Source: Bacillus sp. FJAT-27445
Lineage (GTDB): Bacteria; Bacillota; Bacilli; Bacillales; Cytobacillaceae
Assembly (NCBI RefSeq): GCF_001510665.1
Contig: NZ_LMTI01000001.1
Location: 623,402 to 687,401, forward strand
Reading direction: 5' to 3'
DNA: 64,000 nucleotides
Below are positions 16,967-25,883 of the stretch, one piece after another (position 1 is the first letter of the stretch; each line of letters starts with the position of its first letter). The position numbers were made by a program, and so were the translations under genes. Under the pieces are notes generated by a model, which worked only from the letters and a program-made list of their open reading frames with translations, did not search any database and was not told the DNA's origin.

Positions 16967-18199
16967 ATGAAGATGTTTGGACGAATTACAATTGTAATCG
17001 TATCACTCATTTTATTGATAGTGGATAAAGCTTATCACGGTGAAAATTTTTTCAGGCTTCATACTCTTGGCTATACTGCAATGGCCATTCTGGTTGGCTG
17101 GCAATATGCCCGGCTAACATTCTATATCACAAAGACTAGGGAGAGTGAGGAAAGCTATAAGCGTTTAATCGAATCCCTCCCGGAGGCTGTTGTTATCCAC
17201 CAAAACAATAAAGTCATTTATGTCAATAAAGCGGCAGTAAGAATGATGCGGGCTAAAAACAAGGAAGAACTGATTGGCCAACACATTTTAGACTGTATTG
17301 CTCCTGAATATATTGACCGAATCAAGGAAAGGATGCGACTGACGGAACAGGAACGGAAGCCACTATCCCCAATTGAATACAAACTGCGGAGGATGGATGG
17401 CGAATACATATTTTTCGAAGTATCCTCAATGGCTATTACATTTGGCGGGAAAGATTGCCAGCTTTCATTAGGAAAGGACATTACAAACAGAAAGATAGAG
17501 ACAGACCGCTTGCTTCAAAAATCTGAAAAGCTCGCACTCCTTGGGCAAATGGCGGCAGGCCTTGCACATGAAATCAGGAATCCGCTTACATCCATTAAAG
17601 GATTCATCCAGCTTTTTAAAGCGGAAAATAAGAAAAAGGAATACTATGATATCGTTTTGGCAGAACTCGATCGAATTAACAGTATCGTCAGTGAGTTTCT
17701 TGTCCTGGCAAAGCCGTCCTCCGCAGTATTTAAGGAAGGGAATCTTGTCCAGCTTCTAAAAGACGTTGTTACCTTGATCAATACACAATCGGCGCTGAAT
17801 AATGTTGAAATCAGCACAGCGATTGGACCTAATATCCCAACAATCATTTGTGAAGAAAATCAATTAAAACAGGTTTTTATCAATCTATTAAAAAATTCAA
17901 TCGAAGCAATGCCTCAGGGCGGAAATATTTATATCAGTGTCCAAAAGTCCGGCCCCGAGGAAATTATGATTAAAATTGTTGATGAAGGTGTCGGAATTCC
18001 AGAAGATAGGATGGGAACGATTGGAGAGCCCTTTTTTACGACAAAGGAAAAGGGGACGGGCCTTGGGCTGATGACCTGTTTCAAAATTATTGAAAGCCAC
18101 AATGGAAAGCTTAGCTTTTCCAGCCAGGTCGGTAAGGGGACGACTGTTATCATCCATCTCCCGGCCCTGACACAGGACTTCCTTAAAAAGGAGCAATAG
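16967..18199 (+). CDS. PAS-containing sporulation-type sensor histidine kinase
   Basis: Residues 1-50 hold two hydrophobic helices. A PAS domain follows (about 65-175; LPEAVVIHQNNKVIYVNKAA), then the HisKA domain with GLAHEIRNPLTSIKGFIQL (phosphorylated His at about 201), and the HATPase domain with N box NLLKNSIEAM, G1 DEGVGIPED and G2 GTGLGLMTCFKII. This is the arrangement of the KinA-KinE group that feeds the Spo0F/Spo0A phosphorelay; which of these it is cannot be decided. There is no cognate response regulator beside it, typical of phosphorelay kinases. Start ATG 16967 lies about 6 nt after TTGGGGTG; ATG 16973 is an alternative. Confidence 0.88.
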   Translation: MKMFGRITIVIVSLILLIVDKAYHGENFFRLHTLGYTAMAILVGWQYARLTFYITKTRESEESYKRLIESLPEAVVIHQNNKVIYVNKAAVRMMRAKNKEELIGQHILDCIAPEYIDRIKERMRLTEQERKPLSPIEYKLRRMDGEYIFFEVSSMAITFGGKDCQLSLGKDITNRKIETDRLLQKSEKLALLGQMAAGLAHEIRNPLTSIKGFIQLFKAENKKKEYYDIVLAELDRINSIVSEFLVLAKPSSAVFKEGNLVQLLKDVVTLINTQSALNNVEISTAIGPNIPTIICEENQLKQVFINLLKNSIEAMPQGGNIYISVQKSGPEEIMIKIVDEGVGIPEDRMGTIGEPFFTTKEKGTGLGLMTCFKIIESHNGKLSFSSQVGKGTTVIIHLPALTQDFLKKEQ

Positions 18200-18230
18200 A
18201 TTAGATAAATAGATGTAATTTTTAAAATAA

Positions 18231-18290
18231 AAAAACCCCTTCAGTATGCCGGCCCGGGGGAGTTGGGCGGCGGCTACCAAAGGGGTTTTT
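18231..18290 (+). terminator. Terminator with long GC-rich stem
   Basis: AAAAACCCCTT/AAGGGGTTTTT closing arms enclose a GC-rich loop with a second small stem; it may serve both the kinase and the convergent DoxX gene. Confidence 0.75.
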
Positions 18291-18316
18291 CCTAGTATTG
18301 CCAAAACTTTTATCTG

Positions 18317-18826
18317 TTATGCAGCATTTTTTTCGATATGATTATTTTTGAAAACAGTCTTGCGGATGAACGGAACAACCCAGCGGTCCAAGCCGTAGCG
18401 GCCAGCGTTGTAGCCTGCGAACAGAATGATTGCACCAAGGAAGATGTCCGTTGGGTTATGGGAAATGGTTCCCGCGAGCATAAAGCTGAAGTTCATGACA
18501 AGACCGAAAAACATTGCGGCAGTTGTCAGGCATCCAAGAAGCAAGCCAAGGCCGACGAGAAATTCACCAATCGGAATTAAAGTGTTAAATATATCCGCGT
18601 TCGGGATGGCGAAAGAATTCAGGAAGTCCACGTACCAGCCATATACCAAAGATCCGTCTGGCCCTTTAATAGGGTTTGCGGCCGCTCCTTTCAAAAATCC
18701 TGATGCATCAAATCCGCCTGTAAGTTTATGATAGCCTGCTGTCACCCAAGAATAACCAAGATAAAGGCGAAGGACTGTAAGAATCCCTGCTGCGATTTTG
18801 TTGTTCCTTAAAAAATTTACTACCAT
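18317..18826 (-). CDS. DoxX family membrane protein
   Basis: Four hydrophobic segments in 169 aa. The N-terminal LRLYLGYSWVTAGYHKLTGGF and PIGEFLVGLGLLLGCLTTAAM are typical of DoxX proteins, which have been associated with oxidative-stress membrane complexes and with thiosulfate:quinone oxidoreductase subunits. The insert with NPIKGPDGSLVYGWYVDFL matches the longer group found in Bacillus. It is monocistronic; the catalytic or redox role is not evident. Confidence 0.88.
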   Translation of the reverse strand: MVVNFLRNNKIAAGILTVLRLYLGYSWVTAGYHKLTGGFDASGFLKGAAANPIKGPDGSLVYGWYVDFLNSFAIPNADIFNTLIPIGEFLVGLGLLLGCLTTAAMFFGLVMNFSFMLAGTISHNPTDIFLGAIILFAGYNAGRYGLDRWVVPFIRKTVFKNNHIEKNAA

Positions 18827-19022
18827 GATATTTCACTCCTTAAAGGTTAATTACTGTTTCTATGGTTAGAATATAACATTTAATTTTTCTCTTGCGGGAG
18901 TTATGTTTACCGTTTCACAAATCTGTAAAAATGGTTTGAACAAATTATGACTAGTGAGAAAGAGCTATTGAAAGGAGAGAACAAGAGCGTTTTATAGGGC
19001 TTTATAATTGAGTAAAATAAAC

Positions 19023-19047
19023 AAGGCACCCGGAATGCGGATGCCTT
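19023..19047 (-). terminator. Terminator after the phosphodiesterase-like gene
   Basis: Minus-strand hairpin AAGGCATCCG...CGGGTGCCTT followed by TGTTTATTTT. Confidence 0.75.
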
Positions 19048-19054
19048 TAAAAAG

Positions 19055-20398
19055 TTAGGAAGTGATGAAGGATTTTTTCACCATGATAGGCTCTAAATCA
19101 AGCATTTCCTCTAGAATCCGGCCATCCGTATCGCCAAGGCTGAGGCCTAGCAGCCTTGCAAATGTAGGACCTTCGTCAACAAGCCTCATAGATGGTATGC
19201 GAACGCCTGACAGGACGCCCTTACCTTTTGCAAAAAAGACTGTACTGTATTTTTCCTTGAACGGAGAATAACCGTGGCACGCAAATGAATAGTTCTTTTT
19301 TGTGGTTGATTCTTTGGTAACCTTCTCAATGAACTCCCCCTCATGGCTATCCTCAAAATAAAATCCTCTTAATGCCTCCAGTATGAAAAGTGCATTGCCA
19401 TCAGCACCCATTCGTGCCGCTTCCTGGCCAGTATAGGCAGTTTCTATCCCGTTGCGTCTATCGATAAGCAGACTGCCAATTAGGTTCTCAACTACATTCT
19501 TCGTTTTGAAATCCTTAGGGTCGTTTATATACAAATAGGCCGAACCGTCACAGCTTTTGCAGTACGCTTTCCAGCTGGTGATTTTTCCAGCTTTGTCTGT
19601 TTCAATCAAACCATTTTCCTTTAAAAGTACATTCATTTTTAGCACTTTCAACACGTCCAGTGCACTGTGGTCGCCAAGAATTACGATTGTTGACGAATCA
19701 GCCAAGCCTGCTTCCCTGATTGCCCGCATTATCCTTCCAAGCCGTTTGTCATGACGTTTGAGCGATTCATTGGCTTCGTTTGACGAAAAACCATGGTGAT
19801 GGCGCTGCGAGTCCAGGTCAACAAAATGGACCAGCATCAAACCTGGCTTTTTCGCTTTGATTGTTTGGATGGCGGACTCAAGAACAAAGTCGTCAAGCTC
19901 AGGCTGCCTGATTCCTTTGCGGATTTTCCCGAATCGCGCTTCCATTTCGATCTGAAAAAGGGGAGAACCGTTAAAAAGTGAGACCATCACTTGATTTTGC
20001 CACGGCCGGTTTGCGAAAATTTCAGGCATATTGTAGTCGATTTTCGCTTTTGCGGTTACCGGCCAAAGGAGGGCGGCTGTTTTCATCCCGGCCTTTTTTG
20101 CTTCATCATACAGCGTTGTCCCTTTGATTGTGCTTCGGTGCCAGTACCAGTCGGAAGATGGCCTTCCAGGCTGAATGAAGGTATTGTTCACAACGCCGTG
20201 CCGGTTTGGGTAGTTCCCTGTAATAATTGATGTATGGCAAGGATAGGTAACAGACGGATAAATTGTTTCGACATTGCTGCAATAAGAGCTTCCCTCAATG
20301 AAGGATTTAAAGTTAGGAAGCTTTAATAGGGCAGGGATATCAAGTGATGAAAGGCAATCAAACGATAAAATGATAAGGTGGTCAGTTAGCCGGTTCAT
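19055..20398 (-). CDS. alkaline-phosphatase-superfamily phosphodiesterase (NPP-like)
   Basis: Metal-dependent phosphodiesterase/phosphatase fold. The first metal Asp is in LIILSFDCL (about residue 13), the nucleophile Thr in YPSVTYPCHTSIITG, the VHFVDLDSQRHHHGF motif carries Asp and His ligands, and VILGDHSALDV a further Asp-His pair; a last His lies in FACHGYSPF. No signal peptide is seen, so the enzyme is probably cytoplasmic. Substrate unknown: nucleotide pyrophosphates or phosphodiesters are typical. I start at ATG 20398, 5-6 nt after GGAGGC, instead of 20410. Length 447 aa. Monocistronic. Confidence 0.88.
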   Translation of the reverse strand: MNRLTDHLIILSFDCLSSLDIPALLKLPNFKSFIEGSSYCSNVETIYPSVTYPCHTSIITGNYPNRHGVVNNTFIQPGRPSSDWYWHRSTIKGTTLYDEAKKAGMKTAALLWPVTAKAKIDYNMPEIFANRPWQNQVMVSLFNGSPLFQIEMEARFGKIRKGIRQPELDDFVLESAIQTIKAKKPGLMLVHFVDLDSQRHHHGFSSNEANESLKRHDKRLGRIMRAIREAGLADSSTIVILGDHSALDVLKVLKMNVLLKENGLIETDKAGKITSWKAYCKSCDGSAYLYINDPKDFKTKNVVENLIGSLLIDRRNGIETAYTGQEAARMGADGNALFILEALRGFYFEDSHEGEFIEKVTKESTTKKNYSFACHGYSPFKEKYSTVFFAKGKGVLSGVRIPSMRLVDEGPTFARLLGLSLGDTDGRILEEMLDLEPIMVKKSFITS

Positions 20399-20608
20399 AA
20401 AAGCCTCCATTAACGTTTATGATAGATTGATAGAATGGCGGGGAGCTTTAACAAAGCCTCTCCTTTTGGGTTGCGTCTTTTCCTGAATTTTACCATAACG
20501 GAGAATATATTTAGTCAATCTTAAACTGGTAAAAAAGACTGCCTGCTGCCTTCCCGGTGCCAGAATGGGGTAGAATGTTGTTAAGAAGGCAGAGGCAAGG
20601 GGGTTATC

Positions 20609-21379
20609 ATGGTTTCAAAAGGATATAAAATAATTCTTGTTTTCTTGCTGTCGTTATTCTTGGCGGCAGGCTGTTCGCTTCCATTGAAAATCGGCGGAAC
20701 GGAAACAGGAAATGTGCCGGCTGAAGTAAAATCAGTCAATGAGCTATTTAAAGCAAAGGTCATTAAAAATATTGACGGGGATACAGTTGTCATTTCCCTT
20801 AAAGGGAAGGAAGAAACGGTGCGCCTCCTTTGCGTGGACACTCCCGAAACACAGCATCCCCGACTGGGAGTCCAGCCGTTTGGGCCGGAAGCATCCGATT
20901 TCGCAAAAACAGTACTCCATAAAGGGAAGGAAATCGAAGTTGAGCCAGGGATTAACTGGGGCAGGGACAAATACGGAAGGCTTCTTGCATATCTTTATGT
21001 GGACGGAAAAATGTTCAATGAGCTGCTGCTTGAAAAAGGCTTGGCCCGGGTAGCTTATGTGTATCCGCCAAACACCAAATATGTAGACCGGTTTTACAAA
21101 ATCCAGGATAAGGCGAAAAAGAAAGGCGTCGGTATTTGGTCCATTGAAAATTATGCCACAGAGGAGGGCTACCAGACTGGCATTCCGGGAAAGGGAACAA
21201 ACGGCGAGAAAACTTCCAATAAGCAGGCAAGATGTGAAGGGAAAATAAAGGGGAATGCAAACTCAAAAATCTACCATGTCCCCGGAGGCGCCTTTTACAA
21301 AACCGATATAAAGGAAATCGTCTGGTTTTGCACGGAGAATGAAGCCCAGAAGGCCGGTTACCGAAAGTCGAAAAGGTAA
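20609..21379 (+). CDS. lipoprotein thermonuclease with C-terminal Ada-like/sunset domain
   Basis: A secreted, lipid-anchored nuclease. A lipobox LAAGCS ends at Cys22. The staphylococcal-nuclease domain spans about 45-175, with NIDGDTVV, VRLLCVDTPET (Arg and Asp of the active site), FAKTVLHKGKEIEVE and DKYGRLLAYL. Residues 207-250 hold a small domain with one Cys at each end (ARCEGKIKGNANSKIYHVPG and VWFCTENEAQKAGYRKSK), like the metal-binding domain of Ada. The role is probably extracellular nucleic acid degradation. ATG 20609 has AAGGGGG about 8 nt upstream. A gene-free, repeat-bearing stretch follows. Confidence 0.88.
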   Translation: MVSKGYKIILVFLLSLFLAAGCSLPLKIGGTETGNVPAEVKSVNELFKAKVIKNIDGDTVVISLKGKEETVRLLCVDTPETQHPRLGVQPFGPEASDFAKTVLHKGKEIEVEPGINWGRDKYGRLLAYLYVDGKMFNELLLEKGLARVAYVYPPNTKYVDRFYKIQDKAKKKGVGIWSIENYATEEGYQTGIPGKGTNGEKTSNKQARCEGKIKGNANSKIYHVPGGAFYKTDIKEIVWFCTENEAQKAGYRKSKR

Positions 21380-21429
21380 TAAAGTAAGTTGCCGGCTATC
21401 AACAGGGTTAATACTCTTCAGGGGTTTGA

Positions 21430-21530
21430 GTGACTACTAAAATGGATTCCGGGCTTTTTTGTCTCGCAACGAGGCTTTACGTGACAACTAAATTCGATTT
21501 TAGCCTTTTTTGTCACGTGTTCACAGGTTA
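21430..21530. repeat. Palindromic tandem repeat, 51-bp spacing
   Basis: GTGACTACTAAA at 21430 and GTGACAACTAAA at 21481 start two related units 51 bp apart, each with CTTTTTTGTC near its 3' end; the second unit closes as GTGACA...TGTCAC. The architecture (motif, about 31 bp, inverse motif, about 20 bp, motif) is like that at 1391-1488. Confidence 0.75.
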
Positions 21531-21547
21531 CGTCATTAACGACAAGA

Positions 21548-21579
21548 AAGGAAGCATCCGCAAACAGATGCTTCCTTTT
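21548..21579 (-). terminator. Terminator after mntR
   Basis: AAGGAAGCATC/GATGCTTCCTT stem directly after the mntR stop codon; T-rich on both sides, so possibly bidirectional. Confidence 0.8.
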
Positions 21580-21998
21580 TACACTTCGTTTTTTTCCTGT
21601 AATTCCTTAAGGCGGGCTGTAAGTGCTGGATCGTCCTGCAGCAGCTGCACTAGGTCGCCAATCCTGTCGATCGCATTCCAGCTAAGGTGATGTTCGATTC
21701 CTTCAACATCCTCGTATATATTTTCCTCATCAACGCCAATCAGGCTTAAAAACTGTTCCAGTAAATCATGGCGGTATACAAGGCGCTTGCCAATTTTACG
21801 CCCTTTCGGTGTCAGCGCTAGCCCGCGGTACTTTTCATAGATAAGATATTCATCTTTATCGAGCTTTTGGACCATTTTTGTAACGGCAGAAGGCTGTACA
21901 GACAAATTGACGGCAATATCCGAAACCCGGGCATAGCCTTTCTGTTCAATTAGCAAATAAATTTGTTCAATATAATCTTCCATGCTCGGTGTCGGCAT
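21579..21998 (-). CDS. mntR: Manganese-responsive repressor MntR
   Basis: DtxR-family repressor that, with Mn2+ bound, shuts off manganese uptake genes and activates export. All metal ligands known for B. subtilis MntR are at identical numbers: Asp8, Glu11, His77, Glu99, Glu102 and His103. The winged helix is residues 20-75 ([20 protein letters not shown]), and the dimerisation helix follows. Length 139 aa compares with 142. No transporter gene is next to it. A Mn2+ riboswitch with a TerC-type exporter candidate is found at 62.3 kb in the same window. Confidence 0.96.
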   Translation of the reverse strand: MPTPSMEDYIEQIYLLIEQKGYARVSDIAVNLSVQPSAVTKMVQKLDKDEYLIYEKYRGLALTPKGRKIGKRLVYRHDLLEQFLSLIGVDEENIYEDVEGIEHHLSWNAIDRIGDLVQLLQDDPALTARLKELQEKNEV

Positions 21999-22122
21999 TT
22001 TCTTCCCACTTTCATCCTATACTCTCTATTATTATATAAGACCTTGATACCCCTTACAAGCCATCTGGCCATCTGCCGGCCGAAGAGGAAAGCTGATATA
22101 GATATAGGGGAGGGAGAAAAGT

Positions 22123-22153
22123 AAAACCGGGTCCTGATTTCGGACCCGGTTTT
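22123..22153 (-). terminator. Terminator after the M6 protease gene
   Basis: Perfect 12-bp stem AAAACCGGGTCC/GGACCCGGTTTT 8 bp past the stop codon. Confidence 0.9.
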
Positions 22154-22160
22154 ATGCAAA

Positions 22161-24005
22161 TTATTTTTTTGAGCTGTTGAAATTATAGAAGAACTTGGCG
22201 GTAATAGAACCGTCCTTGTTTTCTTTAATGTCTGTAACATGGATTCCTGAATCAGCTGGAGTGCTGCTGTAGCCCTTCCAGAAGTAGTAGGATCCTGTGT
22301 GTACGTTTCCGGAAACCGGCGTCAGTGTGTTGGCGGACTTGAAGAAGTCACCAGAGTCTCCTCGGTTCAAATTCTTTTCCAGTTCATACAGGCCGTCCTT
22401 TTGGAGTACAGATAGGCCATAGTGTGTAACGACTGTGCCGTTGCTCGCTGTTTCCGACTGGTTGAACTGGAAGCGCTTATTCATCCAGTTTTCAACATTA
22501 TTCGGGCGGAATCCGGCTGTTTGATAAAGGCTGATGACATTTTCATCAACATGCCATGCCAGGAGCCCATGGGCGTCTTTGCCCTGGCGGATGAGGCCTT
22601 CGTTAAAACCTTGCTGCTGAACGTTTTCGAATAGGAAGTACTCCGTTCCGTTCGAGCCTGGAACCTCCATTTTCACGATTGCGTTATCATGCTTAGCTGC
22701 ATTGACTGGTGGAAGGGTGATTGTCTGGACGCCATCCTCCGGCCTTACTTCCTTCGGTTTAACCCATTCAAGGAAAACTTTTGAGAACGGATCGAAGTGG
22801 ATAGGCGAGTTACCGGAATATGCCGCCGCGTCAGGGTAGCGCAACCAGGATCCTCCGGCCATCATTGAATAGTTTCCTGCTCCTTCGGAAGAATAAACAG
22901 TGTCATAGAAGTCAGGCAGGCCAAGTGCATGACCGAATTCATGGGCATAAACACCAGTCTGGGCAGGGAATGGGCCGGCTTTCAATTCTTCTTTATACGA
23001 ATCGGTTGCTGCATCGTAGCCAGCAACGTTTCCGCCTATGCCAGGCTGCATGTTGTAGTTGTTGACGATTACGCCGTCAAATGTCATTTCCTCAGCAACT
23101 GTCTTGTTGATCCAGTCACTTTGTTTCATGCCGGCATGAACATCCGCTGGTTTTCCAGTTTCATAGTATTTTCCATAGTAAAGTGCACTTAGAAGGCTCC
23201 ATTTATGGGACCAAAATTGGGCAGGGTCACGGCTAAATTCCGCACCTGTTCCTTCATGAACAATGAACACATTCGGCACTTCGCCGTTTTCATCAGCGTA
23301 TTTAGAGAAATCAACTTGGTCGTCAGCAGCTTTGAGAAGATCGCGGATAAACTCACCAGTACGCGCATCACCATTTACGTTGCCATACACATACTTGCCA
23401 TTCTCCGCATATTTGCCTTCCTGGTCAAGATAATAGGAAGCTCCGTGCGGTAGCTCAACCCACTCCAGAGCGGCGTTTTCCAGATGGACAAGATTTGTTT
23501 TTCCATATGAAGATTCCTTATAAACATTCTGCATGGTTTTATTGGTTGGGGCTTTTTGTCCATTATGTACGGCATATTTCGCAAAATAAGGCAGCTCATA
23601 CGGATTGTATTCCGTTCCAAAGATCAGGTCTTCATAGTATTTTCCAGGCACCTGGCCTTTTAGGTCTCCAATCGGCTCATCGCCGTCCTTATACTTTGCC
23701 AGAAGTACAAGAACCGGAATGTCCCCTGTCGCTTTCTTATAAGCCACATAGTTATCACCAGCCTGCTTGAACTTGGCGCCTGTGTTTCCGGCGATTTTTT
23801 CAGCCGGATCAGCCTTGGAGAGATCAATCCCGAGCTTTTTTGCCTTATCGGCCAGTTCAGGGGCGGCACTAATATAGTGTGCGAGGCTTAGATCATACGA
23901 AGCCTTGGCCTTTTCTGCAGATTCACCCTGCGTCTGGATGCCAGCAAGGCCAATGCTTCCTGCCATAGCCAGCGCAATTGCTGATTTTGAAAGTACTTTT
24001 AACAA
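22161..24005 (-). CDS. secreted M6 family metalloprotease (immune inhibitor A type)
   Basis: An exported zinc protease. Residues 1-29 form a signal peptide (LSKSAIALAMAGSIGLAG), followed by a prodomain-like region. The zinc site HEFGHALGLPDFYD puts His355, Glu356 and His359 in place with a further ligand at Asp365, and the Met-turn is YSMMAGG near 383. After about residue 440 a beta-rich region follows. Length 614 aa is shorter than B. cereus InhA (about 796), which carries extra C-terminal domains. InhA-type enzymes cleave host antimicrobial proteins and coat proteins; whether this one does is unknown. Monocistronic with a strong terminator. Confidence 0.92.
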   Translation of the reverse strand: MLKVLSKSAIALAMAGSIGLAGIQTQGESAEKAKASYDLSLAHYISAAPELADKAKKLGIDLSKADPAEKIAGNTGAKFKQAGDNYVAYKKATGDIPVLVLLAKYKDGDEPIGDLKGQVPGKYYEDLIFGTEYNPYELPYFAKYAVHNGQKAPTNKTMQNVYKESSYGKTNLVHLENAALEWVELPHGASYYLDQEGKYAENGKYVYGNVNGDARTGEFIRDLLKAADDQVDFSKYADENGEVPNVFIVHEGTGAEFSRDPAQFWSHKWSLLSALYYGKYYETGKPADVHAGMKQSDWINKTVAEEMTFDGVIVNNYNMQPGIGGNVAGYDAATDSYKEELKAGPFPAQTGVYAHEFGHALGLPDFYDTVYSSEGAGNYSMMAGGSWLRYPDAAAYSGNSPIHFDPFSKVFLEWVKPKEVRPEDGVQTITLPPVNAAKHDNAIVKMEVPGSNGTEYFLFENVQQQGFNEGLIRQGKDAHGLLAWHVDENVISLYQTAGFRPNNVENWMNKRFQFNQSETASNGTVVTHYGLSVLQKDGLYELEKNLNRGDSGDFFKSANTLTPVSGNVHTGSYYFWKGYSSTPADSGIHVTDIKENKDGSITAKFFYNFNSSKK

Positions 24006-24310
24006 ATATCACCACTCCTTTAAGATTTTACTATTTCAATATATCAGAATTGTTTGTAAACAAACAACGAGACTTTCTAATCATATTCCAACCCTTAAAA
24101 ATTCCTTAATTGTAAAAAAAGTTTAAAAAAACAGGACTTAACGGGGATAAAAAAGGAAGATTGTGGACTATTCTGATAGGGTAATCATGCTAAATGGCTT
24201 ATTAATTTGTCTTTTGCCAGCTTCTTTTTAAGCCAAAATATTTTTCGGGAATCGAAGAATAATGTAAAAAGGTTAAAAGGTGGAGGGAGGAACTAGGAAG
24301 TTTTTTCAAC

Positions 24311-24348
24311 GAAAAAAGGCGCAAACACAAGTGTTCGCACCTTTTTTC
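24311..24348 (-). terminator. Long-stem terminator
   Basis: GAAAAAAGGCGCAAACAC/GTGTTCGCACCTTTTTTC stem (one mismatch or wobble) with a 2-nt loop. It works in either direction; the only gene candidate reading into it is the 37-codon frame at 24448-24561. The rest of 24006-24310 is AT-rich and holds only the promoter region of the M6 protease gene. Confidence 0.75.
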
Positions 24349-24447
24349 TGTCCCGCTAGTGCAGGACCCTACCCTTTGTCCCGAAAAAGCCAGGACTACT
24401 TACCAGACTTTGGTGAGAGTTACGATTTGCACGGGGTCGAATCGATC

Positions 24448-24561
24448 TTAAATATATCGATTGTAGACAAGCGTGCCTTTCGACAGCTCTGCAAATGTTC
24501 CTTCACCACTTGCAAGCCCAATAACTAACCTTTGAGTCGCTGTTTCCATTGCATATTGCAT
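24448..24561 (-). CDS. short frame, 37 aa, possibly a broken gene
   Basis: ATG 24561 has AGGAGGG 10 nt upstream. The product (MQYAMETATQRLVIGLAS and on) ends YNRYI at TAA 24448-24450. Directly after this stop the same frame continues for another 15 codons to a second TAA at 24400-24402, and a terminator follows at 24311. This could be a true small protein, or a longer gene with a nonsense mutation. No family is recognised. The ribosome binding site and the terminator are the main support. Confidence 0.4.
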   Translation of the reverse strand: MQYAMETATQRLVIGLASGEGTFAELSKGTLVYNRYI

Positions 24562-24799
24562 GTGAACCAGTCCCTCCTGTTTTGTTTTGGTCTTGCATTA
24601 TCTATTTACCTCTTTCAAACAAATCTAAACAGGAAAAACCAAAAACTTTATTGGAAAAATGAACCATTACCTTTATTGGAAAAATAAAAAAACATTAGCA
24701 GCTATTAGGAACTGGTGATAAATATCACGGTATTTTATTTTTTACACGTTTACAATAAAAGAAGATTTATTAGCTTAAATAAGAAAAGAGGAATTTACA

Positions 24800-25765
24800 T
24801 TGAAACTTCCACAATTACGAATCGGCCAAATGGCTCCTAAATATCCAATTATCCAGGGTGGCATGGGAGTCGGCATTTCCTTGAGCGGGCTTGCCTCGGC
24901 AGTAGCTGCGGCTGGCGGCATCGGAATTATTTCAGGAACTGGGATTACCATTGAAGAATTGCGTTTCCATATTAGGCGCGCTCGTGAACTTTCAAAGGGA
25001 AATGGCTATATAGGCGTAAACGTCCTATTTGCTGTAAACGATTTTGCTGAGAAAATGAAAACCGCCCTGGAAGAAAAAGTTGACTTTATAATATCAGGAG
25101 CCGGAATCTCAAGAGATATGTACGCGTGGGGGAAAGAAGCGGGCATCCCTGTGCTTTCAATCGTTTCGACTCCGAAGCTTGCAAGACTGTCCGAACGGCT
25201 TGGCGCTTCCGCGGTTGTTGTGGAAGGCTTCGAGGCAGGAGGGCATCTTGGGACTGATAGGCCGATGTTTGATATTTTGCCTGAGGTCGTTGAAGCGGTA
25301 ACGATTCCAGTCATTGCGGCTGGGGGGATTTTGACTGGGGATGATATTGCGAAGGCGATCAGACTTGGCGCATCAGGAGTCCAGATGGGCACCCGGTTTG
25401 TCGCCAGTGAGGAATGCGATGCCCCTCAAGCATTTAAACAAAAGTATGTTGATGCGAAGCCTGAAGACCTAACTCTTGTCAAAACAACCGTTGGACTTCA
25501 AGGCAGGGCAATCCGAAATGCCTTTACCGAAATTATCAAGGATGACGGGAAATTCAAAGTCGCGAAATGCCTCGATTGCCTTAAAGCGTGTTCTTATCGC
25601 TTTTGCACAATGGATTCGCTCCTCCGTTCCTTGAATGGGGATGTTGAAATGGGCTTAGTATTCGCTGGGGCTCGAGTCGGCGAAGTCAATGATATCCTGC
25701 CGGTCAAGCAAATCATTGAAAAGATAGCAGCCGAGTACCAATCCGCAACAGGACAAGCCGTTTAA
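24800..25765 (+). CDS. nitronate monooxygenase-like FMN enzyme with a Cys cluster
   Basis: TIM-barrel flavoprotein of the nitronate monooxygenase / 2-nitropropane dioxygenase / FabK family. FMN-site features are PIIQGGMGVGIS at residues 15-26, EGFEAGGHLG near 147, and VIAAGGI...GASGVQMGTRF near 175-200. The Cys-rich stretch KCLDCLKACSYRFCT (about 256-270) has four cysteines; it is found in the group from anaerobes and Bacillus and may bind a metal or cluster. The start is TTG 24800, 8 nt after AAGAGGAA; no upstream ATG is available. The reaction may be denitration of nitronates or an enoyl reductase function; sequence alone does not separate these. Length 321 aa. Confidence 0.85.
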   Translation: MKLPQLRIGQMAPKYPIIQGGMGVGISLSGLASAVAAAGGIGIISGTGITIEELRFHIRRARELSKGNGYIGVNVLFAVNDFAEKMKTALEEKVDFIISGAGISRDMYAWGKEAGIPVLSIVSTPKLARLSERLGASAVVVEGFEAGGHLGTDRPMFDILPEVVEAVTIPVIAAGGILTGDDIAKAIRLGASGVQMGTRFVASEECDAPQAFKQKYVDAKPEDLTLVKTTVGLQGRAIRNAFTEIIKDDGKFKVAKCLDCLKACSYRFCTMDSLLRSLNGDVEMGLVFAGARVGEVNDILPVKQIIEKIAAEYQSATGQAV

Positions 25766-25883
25766 GCTGAGTACTCCAGTTAAGCCAATTCAATTCCAGG
25801 CAAGGACTGCATAAATGTGGCAGCTCATTTTACTGGCGACAGTGGCATACTAACCCAGAAAACAGCCGAAGGGAAGGATGTAC

